Origin: Nocardiopsis quinghaiensis
GTDB taxonomy: Bacteria; Actinomycetota; Actinomycetes; Streptosporangiales; Streptosporangiaceae
NCBI RefSeq assembly: GCF_008638365.1
Contig: NZ_VWVU01000005.1
Location: 186,001-250,000 of the forward strand
Direction of reading: 5' to 3'
DNA: 64,000 nucleotides
Shown here: piece after piece, positions 44,024 to 53,546 of the stretch
Layout: each line of letters opens with the position of its first letter
Numbering within the stretch: position 1 is the stretch's first letter
The notes under the pieces: generated by a model
The model's input: the letters and a program-made list of their open reading frames with translations, nothing else
Databases searched by the model: none
Told to the model about the DNA's origin: nothing
Program-made: the position numbers and the translations under genes

Positions 44024-44043
44024 AACCGGACCATGGTCCGGTC
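44024..44043. promoter_or_regulatory. TetR operator O3
   Basis: The core ACCGGACCATGGTCCGGT (44025-44042) is a perfect 18-bp palindrome, centred 34 bp from O2 and 12 bp before the rhodanese ATG. Occupancy would block the ribosome-site region of that gene. Confidence 0.75.
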
Positions 44044-44054
44044 AGGAGAGTGGC

Positions 44055-44399
44055 ATGACCACGTTGATCAGCCGTGACGACCTCAGGAAGCACATCGACG
44101 ACGGGACCGTGACCGTCGTCGACGCCCTGGGCGGCATCTACTACGAGCAGCAGCACCTGCCCGGCGCCCTAGCGCTGACGGCCGACGAGGTCGCGGACCG
44201 GGCGGCGGAACTGCTCCCCGACAAGGACGCCCTCATCGCCGTGTACTGCTCCAATCCCGCCTGCGGCAACAGCCAGGCCGTCGCCACCGCCCTCGAAGGG
44301 CTCGGCTACACCCGGGTGCGCAAGTACCGCGAGGGCATCCAGGACTGGGTGGAGGCCGGTCTGCCCGTCGAGGCCGGGCAGCCCGCCGCCAGGGGCTGA
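44055..44399 (+). CDS. Rhodanese-like sulfurtransferase domain protein
   Basis: The 114-aa single-domain rhodanese has VVDALGGIYYEQQHLPGALA at the start, the active Cys65 in VYCSNPACGNS and the ending YREGIQDWVEAGLPVE. It probably handles persulfide sulfur or reactive species. AGGAGAG precedes ATG 44055. It is divergent to a TetR regulator and separated from it by three operators. Confidence 0.83.
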   Translation: MTTLISRDDLRKHIDDGTVTVVDALGGIYYEQQHLPGALALTADEVADRAAELLPDKDALIAVYCSNPACGNSQAVATALEGLGYTRVRKYREGIQDWVEAGLPVEAGQPAARG

Positions 44400-44405
44400 C
44401 CCCCG

Positions 44406-44433
44406 CCCGGGCCCCGCCGCGCCGGGGTCCGGG
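44406..44433 (+). terminator. Hairpin after the rhodanese gene
   Basis: Arms 44406-44416 and 44423-44433 pair over 11 bp with one G-U wobble. Beyond it, 44434-45002 contains no gene I can support. A minus-strand frame at about 44430-44760 reads plausibly but only if a frameshift near 44605 is allowed. Confidence 0.55.
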
Positions 44434-44817
44434 TGCTCTCCCCCTCGGGAGCTCTGAGCCAGCGACACGTCCTCCCCTCCACGGTGGTGCCGTTGGGGAC
44501 GATGATGCGGTCGGGCGGAATTCGACGGCACTCCGCTGTCGTCGGCGCCTCGCCCAGGACGACGTGCTCGAACGGCTGCTCCCATCCGACCAGGACGTCG
44601 TCAGCGCGCACCGGAGTAGGAGGTGCTCGCCCTCTTGGACCCGCCACTCAACCTCAGTCACATGCGCGGCACGAGGACCTGCTACCAGCTCGCACGCATT
44701 TTCTTCACTTGGAAGCAGTGGTGAACCCGCTATGGCTTCTGCCCAAAAGGCCGCTTGCATATATTAATGTCTTGATTTGTCACTTGTGTCCGCGATGGTT
44801 TCTGGCGTCGAATAATG

Positions 44818-44836
44818 CTGGCTGGATATCAGCCAG
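44818..44836. promoter_or_regulatory. Inverted repeat CTGGCTG-N5-CAGCCAG
   Basis: A perfect 7-bp inverted repeat with centre GATAT in an AT-rich stretch 165 bp upstream of the small membrane protein. Possible operator. Confidence 0.35.
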
Positions 44837-45002
44837 TTCTGCCAAGTGGGATGAGTGAAGTCCGCTGACCACCTCTTTTTTAAGAGCACTTCGATCTTCC
44901 CGGATCTCGCGCGGGTATGCTCTTCTTGCCTGTCCAGAAGGGGACAGAATCCACTCCTGATTCTCCTTGTGCAGCCAGAGACATCTCCTGAATGATCAGG
45001 GC

Positions 45003-45416
45003 ATGGCTACGAAGAGCAAAGCAAAGGACACATGGCGCTATTGGGGTATCGGGGCTATCCTGTTCACCTTGTTCGGATGGCTGATTCCGGAAGTCGGACC
45101 GATGATGATCATGATCGGATCTGTCGTGTCCGTGCTCTACATCTTCTTCCAGATGCCGTTGCCGTGTGGTGCGTGGAACCGGGGAGACAAGGGACGGTGC
45201 CGGAACAACTCCTCCGGTCTCCTGCCCGGATGCCACCTCGAGGCGCACCGCTGGCAGAACGTGAAATGGATGCTGCGGACTGGCAAGTGGGCGGAACTCA
45301 GGGCGAAGGTCTTCGCCAGCTGGAAGAGGGCGCTTCCCGCGGTGGTCGCCGCGGCCACCATCGTCTCGGGGATGGCCGCGGTCGCCCAGCTCGCCGTGTC
45401 CGTGGTGGTCGCCTGA
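45003..45416 (+). CDS. Small membrane protein of unknown function
   Basis: The 137-aa product has two adjacent membrane helices (WGIGAILFTLFGWLIP and GPMMIMIGSVVSVLYIFFQM, residues 14-55), a Cys-containing cytoplasmic or outside loop (CGAWNRGDKGRCRN and GCHLEAHRW), and a third hydrophobic C-terminal segment. I do not recognise the family. The ATG at 45003 has only a weak CAGGG; a GTG 36 nt upstream is possible. Base composition is less GC-rich upstream, as in the defence island that follows. The gap 45417-45829 has no gene; it contains a 9-bp inverted repeat GGGGTCACC/GGTGACCCC with a 58-nt spacer. Confidence 0.55.
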   Translation: MATKSKAKDTWRYWGIGAILFTLFGWLIPEVGPMMIMIGSVVSVLYIFFQMPLPCGAWNRGDKGRCRNNSSGLLPGCHLEAHRWQNVKWMLRTGKWAELRAKVFASWKRALPAVVAAATIVSGMAAVAQLAVSVVVA

Positions 45417-45829
45417 ACACCTGGGGGCCGTGCTCACACCGGCTCCCGAACAGGCACCCTCAGTAGATCGGGTATCTGCGGAAGGCCGCGCTAGGAGCGG
45501 TCCTGTGCCGGACCTTCGGCCACACCGGAGGAGGACACCGAGGATTTCAGGATGCTCGGTGCGGCTGAGAGCGGTCCGGTCCTGGACGGGTAGGAGAAGC
45601 CAGCCGTCGGGGTCACCTCTTGCATGCTTCCGAGCGCCGTGAACTGACCGGAACGCTTTCGAGGCCGGTGACCCCAGGACTGAGTCGGTCCGGTGGGCCC
45701 CGGGCACGCGACCCGGAACCCATCAACATGCGGTTCGGAGTGGAACCCGGCACCCTCACCACCTCTCGGAGGCCTGCATCGCAGAACAGAGGGAGCGTAG
45801 ACGACGACCCACCCGACCTGAGTATTCTC

Positions 45830-47701
45830 CTACCGTCCGACCAGGTGGGTCAGGAACTCCTGGGTTTCCGGGTCCGTCGAGTACAGGACCGTGCCCCGCA
45901 TCCCACGAGTGAGCAGCACCTTGTACGTGTTGCGGATCAGCGCCTCGGCCTCGGCGTCGGTGGTCTTCTTCCCCAGGGCGGGATCCCTGTTGGCCATGTG
46001 GTCCACCACCAGTCGGCCGTCACGGAAGACTAGATCCGGTCCCAGGATGACTCCCGACCAGTCGTACTCGAAGCCCTGGGCCGTGTACACGCACCCCACC
46101 TGGTCGAAGCCGCCCTCCTCCGTCGCCCACAGAGCGCTCGGGGGCACACCCGGAAGCCAGCGGTCCAGTCGGCTGTTCCAGGGGCGGGCCCAGTCACCGA
46201 TGCGGACGTCGTTCTCCAGGGGGCGGTCCTTCTCGGCCTTGCTCCAGGGCCAGCAGTATCCGGCGCTCAGTCGCGCGGTGTAGCCCTGCTCCAGTGTCGG
46301 ACGCAGGAACTCCTCCATCTCCGTGGGGGAGGAGGCCGTGCTCAGGACGAAGTTCTCGTCGCCCTCCCAGGGGAGCGGCCCGCCGGGGGCGAGGCCGAGC
46401 AGGCGCAGGACCCACTGTTCGTACAGCGCGCTGCCACCGCACCGGAACTGCCCGTCCAGGTCGATCTGGTGAACCTGGTACTCCTTGTCCTTCGCGTGCT
46501 GGCGGATGGTCTCCATGGTGCCCATCTCGCCGGGCCGCACCACCTGATGCTCGTCCAGGAGGAAGACGGGGACCCTGGCCGCCGAGAGCAGCTCGTCCAC
46601 CTGGGGCCTCCCGGTGCGCAGAGTGGCCTTCGTGTAGCGGTTGGCCGAGGTCTCGCGGATGCGGTGCGCCTCGTCGCAGATCAGTACCTCGAACTGGTTC
46701 GGCGAGGACGTCATGAAGCTGTTGAAGTACTTGAACAGCTCCTGCACCCGCGGGCTGCGCTTCCCCGCCACTTTGCGCATGGTCGTGGTGAAGGCCTTCG
46801 AGCCGGTCGCGTGCATGGTGCTGACCCCCTTGCGGGAGAGCTCGCCGAGCAGGGACAGGGCGATGACGCTCTTGCCGCTGCCGGGGCCGCCGCTGATGAT
46901 GACGGCGGTCTTCCGGTCCTCCTCGTGGGCCCGTTCCACCGCGTGCATGACCATGCGGAACGCGGTGTGCTGTTCGTCCAGCAGGGTGAACTGGGTCCGT
47001 TCCTTGACCTCGGCCGCCGCGACCTTCATCAACTGGCGGCTGGGACGTACCTTCCCTCCCAGAAGGCGGTCCGCGGCCTCGGCACCCGGAAGCGGTGCGA
47101 GCCTGCTGCGAAGGAAGTCCAGGAACTCACCGCGCCGCTGGGCGGTGAAGAGCTGGCCGTTGCCGTCCTGCGGAAGGTCGAAGAGGTCGCGCACGGCCGG
47201 ATCGTAGGCGTTGTGCAGGTAGGCGGCGCCTCGGATCTGCTTGTCGGGGTCGGTGACCGAGGAGACGAAGTCGCCGATGTAGGAGCAGTAGTTGCGCACC
47301 TGCAGGACGGGATGCAGCTTGGGGCCTCCGGGCTGGTGAGGGACCAGCACCATGGTCGGGTCCTCTTCCCACGACTCGGCCTCGCTCCACTGCTTGAGCT
47401 CGACGACCACGTAGCTGTGGTCGTTCGTCTCGGGATGGTGACCGGCGAGTACCACGTCCACACGCTTGTCGGACAGGGGCAGGCGATACTCCATCAGTAC
47501 CTCGACGTCGCCCAGGCCCGCGTCGACCAGGTCGCCGGCCAGGGCGGGCAGGCTCCGGTTCCAGGAGCGAACCTCCGACGGGCTGGTAGAGCGTCCGGTC
47601 GAGAAGCGCATGTGCTCGGCGAGGAGCTCGCCGAGCTGCCCCTCGAGTTCGGAGAAGCGGGACAGGGACGCGGCGGATCGGCGAAAGGCCGTCAAAGACA
47701 C
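45830..47701 (-). CDS. DUF2075 nuclease-helicase protein A
   Basis: The 623-aa protein has an N-terminal PD-(D/E)XK-like nuclease region (Asp in KRVDVVLAG, then YVVVELKQW at about residue 100) and a DUF2075 superfamily 1 ATPase: Walker A IISGGPGSGKS near residue 270, Walker B VLICDEAHRI, LLDEHQVVRPGE, and the late DQVGCVYTAQGFEYDWSGVI (near residue 545) and LLTRGMRGTVLYS. Members are schlafen-related and frequent in defence islands. It diverges from the EVE-HNH gene; the start GTG 47701 is a best guess with a weak ribosome site. Confidence 0.78.
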   Translation of the reverse strand: MSLTAFRRSAASLSRFSELEGQLGELLAEHMRFSTGRSTSPSEVRSWNRSLPALAGDLVDAGLGDVEVLMEYRLPLSDKRVDVVLAGHHPETNDHSYVVVELKQWSEAESWEEDPTMVLVPHQPGGPKLHPVLQVRNYCSYIGDFVSSVTDPDKQIRGAAYLHNAYDPAVRDLFDLPQDGNGQLFTAQRRGEFLDFLRSRLAPLPGAEAADRLLGGKVRPSRQLMKVAAAEVKERTQFTLLDEQHTAFRMVMHAVERAHEEDRKTAVIISGGPGSGKSVIALSLLGELSRKGVSTMHATGSKAFTTTMRKVAGKRSPRVQELFKYFNSFMTSSPNQFEVLICDEAHRIRETSANRYTKATLRTGRPQVDELLSAARVPVFLLDEHQVVRPGEMGTMETIRQHAKDKEYQVHQIDLDGQFRCGGSALYEQWVLRLLGLAPGGPLPWEGDENFVLSTASSPTEMEEFLRPTLEQGYTARLSAGYCWPWSKAEKDRPLENDVRIGDWARPWNSRLDRWLPGVPPSALWATEEGGFDQVGCVYTAQGFEYDWSGVILGPDLVFRDGRLVVDHMANRDPALGKKTTDAEAEALIRNTYKVLLTRGMRGTVLYSTDPETQEFLTHLVGR

Positions 47702-47972
47702 TCCAGGGCAGCACGAAGGGGAACTCGTGCGGGTGGAGGCGTGTCCTCGGCGGAAGCCTGTCGGGCCGCAGGTCGTATCTGACCAGGCTAACGGCGTCAT
47801 CGCCGACGGAAACGGTTCTCCACGAAACACGAGGTGGGACGCGGTGTTGTTCGGTACTGGCTCCGAACGTCGTGAGCAACTCGTACCATATGCCGACTTG
47901 CTGACATTTTGCCGTGATGCCAGATATGAGCGTTCTAGAGTTCGCGGGTCGTGCCCGCCAGAGGGGAGGACC

Positions 47973-48935
47973 GTGGCGACGGTTTTCGTGTACGTGGGTG
48001 AGAAGGGGCGGAAGAACCTCGACACCGGGATCCGTGAATCGGTATGGGGCTGGAAGCCCGGCGCTGTGGAGGGCAAGTCGCACCTGGAGGTACTCCAGTC
48101 CCTCCACGCGGGGGACTACCTCGTCCTGGGCTATCTGGGCCTGGGAAGGATCAAGGCGGAGCGGGCACAGGGACGCACGGTGTCCGAGCTGATCATCACC
48201 CGGCTCACCGGCGGTCTCTACGAGGCACACACCCCGGTCTGGGATGACGAAACGTATCCGTACCGATTGCCAATGGACGTGCTGGAGGTATGGAAGGACG
48301 TCGGCAGAACCGACATCGGCGACGACGCATGGGAAGCCCTACGGCGCTCCGCGACCAACAGCTGCACCGCCACACCTCCCGCGAACGAGGACTCCTTCAT
48401 GGAGAAGGTCCTGGCCAAGGTCCTGGGGGAATGGCAGCAGGAACTCGTCCAGGCCGGAAAGCCGGCGGACGCCTCCGGTGATGCCGACGACCCCGCGGAC
48501 ATCGCGGCACTCGACCTGCCACCGGTGACCGACCGTCTGGCCTATGTCCGCGCTCGCACGGAGCAGAAGGCACTGCGCCGCAGAAAACTCGCAGGGAGGA
48601 ACGAAGTTCCCTGCGACCTCTGTCAGCTCCTGCTGCCCAAGCGGCTCGTGCACACCGCTCACATCAAGCGGCGCAGTGTGACCTCCCGTCAAGAGCGCGG
48701 AGACCTCAGCAACGTCATGTTCGCCTGCGTGCTCGGCTGCGACTCGCTCTTCGAACACGGCTACGTCTACGTCGACGCGGATGGGGCGATCCGTCCCGCG
48801 GCCCAGTCCGAGGACTCCGCCGACCTCACCGTCGCCGTCGGGCGCCTCGGTGCCACGTGCACCGCACACACCGACGCGAGCGCCGACTACTTCGCCTGGC
48901 ACCGGTACAACATCGCCCACGTGGAAGAGAGCTGA
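47973..48935 (+). CDS. EVE-HNH fusion, probable modification-dependent endonuclease
   Basis: The 320-aa protein starts with an EVE/PUA-like domain (FVYVGEKGRKNLDTGI, VWGWKPGA, LHAGDYLVLGYLGLGRIKA, residues 3-75), which in relatives binds modified cytosine in DNA, and ends with an HNH nuclease (CDLCQ near residue 214, HTAHIKRRS, then LSNVMFACVLGCDSLFEHG). Such fusions are predicted type IV restriction enzymes that cut modified phage DNA. GTG 47973 has GGGGAGG just upstream. Its stop overlaps the next ATG by one base (TGATG), so it is coupled to DUF2075 protein B. A possible promoter (CTGACA 47901, ATATGA 47924) precedes it. Confidence 0.78.
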   Translation: MATVFVYVGEKGRKNLDTGIRESVWGWKPGAVEGKSHLEVLQSLHAGDYLVLGYLGLGRIKAERAQGRTVSELIITRLTGGLYEAHTPVWDDETYPYRLPMDVLEVWKDVGRTDIGDDAWEALRRSATNSCTATPPANEDSFMEKVLAKVLGEWQQELVQAGKPADASGDADDPADIAALDLPPVTDRLAYVRARTEQKALRRRKLAGRNEVPCDLCQLLLPKRLVHTAHIKRRSVTSRQERGDLSNVMFACVLGCDSLFEHGYVYVDADGAIRPAAQSEDSADLTVAVGRLGATCTAHTDASADYFAWHRYNIAHVEES

Positions 48936-50824
48936 TGCCCGAAACCGCCCCCACCACCTCCCTGCTGCACATCCACGCCGCCACGGTCAGTGACACACTC
49001 AGTGAGCTGGACCGTCCCGGTTTCTTCGAGGAGTGCCGGGAGCGCTATCGTGCGGCGGGCTTCGGGGAACCGAGCACCGCGGAGTTCCGTAGCTGGCGCA
49101 TGAGTTGGAAGCCGCTTGTCGAAGCGCTGGCCAAGGCCGGCCTCGGAGACCTGTGGCTGTACCTGGAGTGCAGCGCGGCAGACGGCGCGAGCCGCTTCGA
49201 CGCGCTCCTTCTCGGTAAGCGGAGTGACACGCGGTTGGTCGCCGCCGTGGTGGAGCTGAAGCAGTGGACCGATGTGAAGGTGCTGAGCAAGTACCTGGTC
49301 CGCCTTCGGTTCCCGGACGGATCGACTGACGAAGCGCTCAACCCGGTCGCCCAGGTCGGAGGCTATGTCCACTTCCTTCGTCGGCGCTTCAGCCACGACT
49401 CCTTCGATCTGGAGTCCAGGGGCGTGGTGTTCCTGCACAACGCCACCGCGCAGCAAGTCAGCGATTTGACCACGGATCCGGACGCGGAATTCCCCATCGT
49501 CAGCGGGCAGGAAGCCGATGAGAGTCCGGGCGGCGTAGAACTGGCCCGACTCCTGCGGGTTGTCGGGATCAGCGCGCCAGCGCCCAGCGACGTCGAAGCG
49601 TTCGAGGCCGCCGACTGGTCGATCAACCAGAGCCTTCTGGACAAGCTGTCCGACACTCTGAGGAACAACACCAGGTTCGCTCTCGTCGGTGGCCAGCAGA
49701 AGGCTTATGTGGCCGTACGGCATGCAGTGGAGACGGCTCTGCAACAACGTCAACGGCAAGTCGTCCTGGTGAAGGGCGGTCCTGGCAGTGGCAAGACCGT
49801 GCTGGCGGTCCAGTTGCTGGCGTTCTTCCTCAGCAGAGGGACCAAACCGCGCTACATCACTCCTTCGGGCACCCTCGTCAAGCAACTGCGCAGCGAGTCC
49901 GGAGACATTTTGTACCACGACTACTTCCAACTTCCCGGGTCGGTCGTGAAGGACTCCCTGATCGTCCTCTTCGACGAGGTACACCGACTCAAACGGGCAG
50001 GAGGTGGATTCGCCAGGCACTTGGGAACGCATTTCAGGAACGTGCCGGTCGTGGTCGCTTTCCTCGACGAGCGGCAGATCGTCCGCCCGGACGAGGGTGT
50101 CACCGAGAAGGAGGTCCTCGCAGCGGCGCGGGCCGAAGGCGCACGTGTGGTCACCTACGACCTGGCCGGAAACTTTCGGTGTAGCGGTTCGCGTTCGTTC
50201 GCCACGTGGGTGGACGATCTGCTCTACGGAGTGCCGAGACGTTGGGAGGGACCTGACTACGATCTGGGGGTGGCGGAGAATCCCTCCGAGTTGGAGCTCT
50301 GGCTCGAAGACTGCCTGAGCCGCCGACGCGTTCCCAGGATCAGCGCGGGATTCTGCTGGCCGTGGAAGAAGGTCAAGGTGAAGCCGCCGCTTCCCGAGGT
50401 TCGCATCGAATGGCGCCATGGCCAGAACGGAAGTCCTCAGGTCTGGAAACGGCCTTGGAACCTCAATTTCGTGCTTCGGGACGATCATGGTGAGGAGATC
50501 GCTCCCGAAAGCCAGATGTGGGCGACCCAGTCCGGTGGCGAGAACCAGATCGGATGTGTCTACACCGCACAGGGCCTGGAGTACGACGACGCCGGCGTCA
50601 TCCTTGGCCCGGACTTCGTGTGGCGCGACGATCGCTGGCAGGCAGATCCGGGACACAGCGAGGACTGGGTCATGCGGGACACGACCCGGGAACAGTACCT
50701 GACCTACGCACGGAACATCTACCGCGTGCTCATGACACGCGGGATGGGTTCGTGCCGGTTGTATTCCACGGACGAGGAGACCCAGGAGTTTCTGACATCG
50801 CTCATGCCGAAAGCCCGCGCGTGA
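48935..50824 (+). CDS. DUF2075 nuclease-helicase protein B
   Basis: The 629-aa protein shares the architecture of protein A with low identity: N-terminal nuclease-like part with SRFDALLLGK and VAAVVELKQW near residue 105, Walker A LVKGGPGSGKT near 280, Walker B VLFDEVHRL, FLDERQIVRPDE, NQIGCVYTAQGLEYDDAGVI and VLMTRGMGSCRLYS. It is translationally coupled to the EVE-HNH gene, which suggests that recognition and cleavage of modified DNA is linked to a motor/nuclease. Confidence 0.78.
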   Translation: MPETAPTTSLLHIHAATVSDTLSELDRPGFFEECRERYRAAGFGEPSTAEFRSWRMSWKPLVEALAKAGLGDLWLYLECSAADGASRFDALLLGKRSDTRLVAAVVELKQWTDVKVLSKYLVRLRFPDGSTDEALNPVAQVGGYVHFLRRRFSHDSFDLESRGVVFLHNATAQQVSDLTTDPDAEFPIVSGQEADESPGGVELARLLRVVGISAPAPSDVEAFEAADWSINQSLLDKLSDTLRNNTRFALVGGQQKAYVAVRHAVETALQQRQRQVVLVKGGPGSGKTVLAVQLLAFFLSRGTKPRYITPSGTLVKQLRSESGDILYHDYFQLPGSVVKDSLIVLFDEVHRLKRAGGGFARHLGTHFRNVPVVVAFLDERQIVRPDEGVTEKEVLAAARAEGARVVTYDLAGNFRCSGSRSFATWVDDLLYGVPRRWEGPDYDLGVAENPSELELWLEDCLSRRRVPRISAGFCWPWKKVKVKPPLPEVRIEWRHGQNGSPQVWKRPWNLNFVLRDDHGEEIAPESQMWATQSGGENQIGCVYTAQGLEYDDAGVILGPDFVWRDDRWQADPGHSEDWVMRDTTREQYLTYARNIYRVLMTRGMGSCRLYSTDEETQEFLTSLMPKARA

Positions 50825-50834
50825 CCTCCTGAGA

Positions 50835-50862
50835 CCGGTGGGCGGCCCCGGCCGCCCACCGG
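50835..50862 (+). terminator. Strong hairpin after DUF2075 protein B
   Basis: A 28-bp perfect palindrome (about 12 paired bases and a 4-nt loop) starts 11 nt after the stop codon. Confidence 0.7.
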
Positions 50863-50916
50863 CCCGCCTGTGGATGACCACGCCGAGGGAGCACGTTCTC
50901 TGCCACCATCGGTGGA

Positions 50917-51573
50917 ATGGACTTGGGCCTTCAACCCCGGCACGTGGGCGCACTGGTTGGATCCGCGGGCGCGCGGACCGTTGACCTGTGCGTGCTCGGT
51001 GTCCCGGTCACGGCCGTCTACCGTCCCGTGCAGGAGCAGTACGCGCTGCGCGCCGGAGGCAGGGCCCTCGGCCCACGACTGGGGGTCTACCAGGTGCTTC
51101 AGGCACTGCCGTTGGGGGAGTGGGTTCCGGTCGACACCCTGACCGACCGTGAGCAGGACATCTTCCCCTCCGTTCCCGCCTGGACGCGCAGACGTAGGAA
51201 CCGTCGGGTGCTTCGGCTCGCTGACGTACCGGTGCGACTGGATCTACTCGTCACCCAGGGCGGGGATTGGCGTGCCGCACTCGGCCGAAGCTGTGCGTTG
51301 GGCGCCGTAGCCCCACGCATGGCGTTGTCTCGTGTTCCCTCCGGGGAGACCGACCACGCCCGTCTGGAGGCTGATTACCACGGTGTGGGGCTCGCCGATA
51401 TCCGGAGTGAGGACATGCGGGTCCTGGTGCCTCCGGGCACCGAGATCCGGGAGCCCGTCGCGCCGCTGCACTGGCAACTCGCTGAGCGGGTCTTCGCACG
51501 GGTACGCCAGGAGCGAGGGCACGCGACCGGGTCCACGGGGTCGAATGCGTCGGGCCGTGTGGTCAGTCGCTGA
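50917..51573 (+). CDS. Hypothetical protein of the defence island
   Basis: The 218-aa product has no domain I recognise. It is Arg-rich in the middle (TRRRRNRRVLRLAD) and mostly beta/alpha mixed, soluble, without signal peptide. It follows DUF2075 protein B after a terminator and runs convergent to the frameshifted zinc-motif gene with an 11-bp end overlap. ATG 50917 has a weak CGGTGGA upstream. A partner role with the neighbours is conceivable but unsupported. Confidence 0.5.
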   Translation: MDLGLQPRHVGALVGSAGARTVDLCVLGVPVTAVYRPVQEQYALRAGGRALGPRLGVYQVLQALPLGEWVPVDTLTDREQDIFPSVPAWTRRRRNRRVLRLADVPVRLDLLVTQGGDWRAALGRSCALGAVAPRMALSRVPSGETDHARLEADYHGVGLADIRSEDMRVLVPPGTEIREPVAPLHWQLAERVFARVRQERGHATGSTGSNASGRVVSR

Positions 51574-52716
51574 GTCCGGCCCAGAATCGTAGGTGTTTTG
51601 GCTCCTTGAAGACCTTCGTGTACTCGGAAACCCCTCTGTGGTGCCAGCTGAACTCGTTGACCGCGTTCTTGCAGAGTCGCTGCCAATGGCCACGAGCCCT
51701 TTCGGGGTGGGCTCTGCACTGATATCCGCCCACAACCGGGACCACATGGCCATGTTGTGCGCATGCGTGTTCCTGATGTCGGCCGGGTCGACAAAGCTGG
51801 TGGGCGTTCGGCCTCCCGACGAGCGGTGGTGGTCGTCCGCCCATCGGGAACAGGCGGAGCACGTGCACTCCCGGGCTTTCTCATCCAGATAGCGCGCGAG
51901 GGTGGAGCCGCGGAAGTAGTCCAGCAGGGGCTCGTACAGCACGTTGGGACTGGAGTCCGAGGCGTTCCCACCTCCCCTCCTGCTCCGAGGGACGGTGTGT
52001 CGAACGCTGGAGGAGTCGCCGATCGCCGCGAACGCCGCTCCGTGGACCATCACGTCCACCGCCGCAAGGTCGGTGCGCACCAGGGCCGTCTCCGGGCAGT
52101 GCGAGATGATCTCGCGCAGCTTCCCGGCCCTGCCAGCGTGTTCCACGGGGTTGCCGTTGTACCCCAGGATGAGCGCCTTGGGCGGACGGGCTTCGCGGAG
52201 CAGGGAGACGAGCAGGTCCCGTCGCTCGTCGAGCCACCGCACGTCAACGGGGATGGCCAGGACCAGCGCGGGGTCATTGGTCGTGTTCACCCGCGCCACC
52301 GCTGTGCGCAGCGCGGCCTCACCAGTCGGATCGCAGTTGAGGTACCGGGTCGAGGTCAGCCTGAGGTGTCGGGGAGCCACGCGCGGTGAACCCGGGCGCG
52401 GCGCGGGGATCTCGAACAGCGGGGGAGGATCCTCATCGTAGAAGGGGCGTTCGGGGGTGGCGTAGTGCTCCTCGTAGGAGGAGGGGTCCACGAGGGTGGG
52501 GCACTCGGTGTTGATGCTCCTGGTGAACCACTCCTGGTTGGCGAGGGCCCTCTTACCGGAGAAGACCACACCACTGATGCTGTGCGACACCTGGCGCAGT
52601 GGTGCTTTGGTGATGTCCTTGACGTGTAGCAGTATCCGGCCGCGTACCGCGGCCAGGGTGTCGATCGGGTCGGGGCTGACGGACGGGGACGGAATCTGCC
52701 CGGGGGGAGTGGGCAC
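51563..52716 (-). pseudogene. Frameshifted gene for a barrel-like protein with a TGT-type zinc motif
   Basis: From GTG 52716 (GAGG at 7 nt) the frame encodes about 335 good residues, including LVRTDLAAVDVMVHGA, FAAIGDSSSVRHT, a C-x-C-x2-C cluster (ECTCSAC) and a later HAHN. This spacing resembles the zinc site of tRNA-guanine transglycosylases and DpdA-type DNA transglycosylases. Between about 51690 and 51735 the meaningful frame changes: the continuation NAVNEFSWHHRGVSEYTKVF and the stop at 51563 are in another frame. The family call is tentative; the frameshift could be an assembly error. The position next to an EVE-HNH gene makes a DNA-modification role tempting. Confidence 0.5.
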
Positions 52717-52800
52717 CGCTTCACCTCGTGGGTCCGTGTTGACGGTTACCCTCGGTTTCCTCGGTGGCGGCCACGCGCGCACGCCCGTGTCCGCTTCCGG

Positions 52801-53200
52801 TCACCGAACACGGACGAGGCGTGCGGCCTGGGAATACGCGTCGAACAGGGACAACTGCTCACCCGGCGGACGTCGGCGGGTGGCCGGGGAGTCCGCAGGC
52901 GCTTTGAGAGGCGGGACCAGCTCCTTCAGTACGCGCCTGGGTCTCCGGGGCCGCCGCGTAGACCACCGCCCCCGCAGGGCGCGGGTCAGCAGCACCTCGT
53001 AGCTGTGACGGATGTAGGGCGAGGCCTGCTCCTCGGTGAGGGACGTAGGCGGAACTCCCTGATCCTTGTTGGCACCGTTGCAGGTGATGAGGCGGCCGTT
53101 ACGAATCCTTGCGTCCGGGCCGATGATGACGCCGGCCCAGTCGTACTCGAACCCCTGGGCCGTTTGGACGCACCCCACCTGACCGATGGCCTCGGTGACC
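52801..53200 (-). pseudogene. C-terminal remnant of a third DUF2075 gene
   Basis: The minus strand encodes IGQVGCVQTAQGFEYDWAGV, then GPDARIRNGRLITCNGANKD and IRHSYEVLLTRALRG, clearly the end of a DUF2075 protein. The frame then breaks near the G run at about 52970 (VVYAAAPETQ continues in another frame) and resumes as VLKELVPPL to the stop at 52801. The N-terminal two thirds are missing, replaced by 53201-53530, where I see no gene, and then the IS3-family element. Confidence 0.7.
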
Positions 53201-53546
53201 CGGGGATGGGCGGTTTCGGGCGGAGGCGGTGCGCAACGAGCCTGCGCACGTGGTGGCCTGACGGGTGGAGGACTTTTCCGTCGACCGGGGCGGAAACGAC
53301 CTCCTGCTGTACTTCTCCTGACCACGGCTGAAGAACCTTTCGGAGGAGCTCTTCTTCGCCGCTGCGGACACCCTTCCTCGCAGAGCGTCCTCGACCGCCG
53401 TCTCGGCGCATCGAGGGGACCTCGTTTTCTGCTTTGTGCGCTCCCTCCGGAGCGGATTCCTTGACAGCGGTGCGCGCCGATGGCTCGGCCGGTGTCCGGA
53501 GCGGCCACGCCTTTCGTGCGCCCGGCCGCACTGTCTCGTACCGGCT

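Noticed and set aside
44233..44760. Minus-strand frame beginning MQAAFWAEAIAGSP
   Set aside because: It reads well only to about 44605, needs a frameshift to go on, and then runs antisense through the rhodanese gene; too weak to list as a gene.
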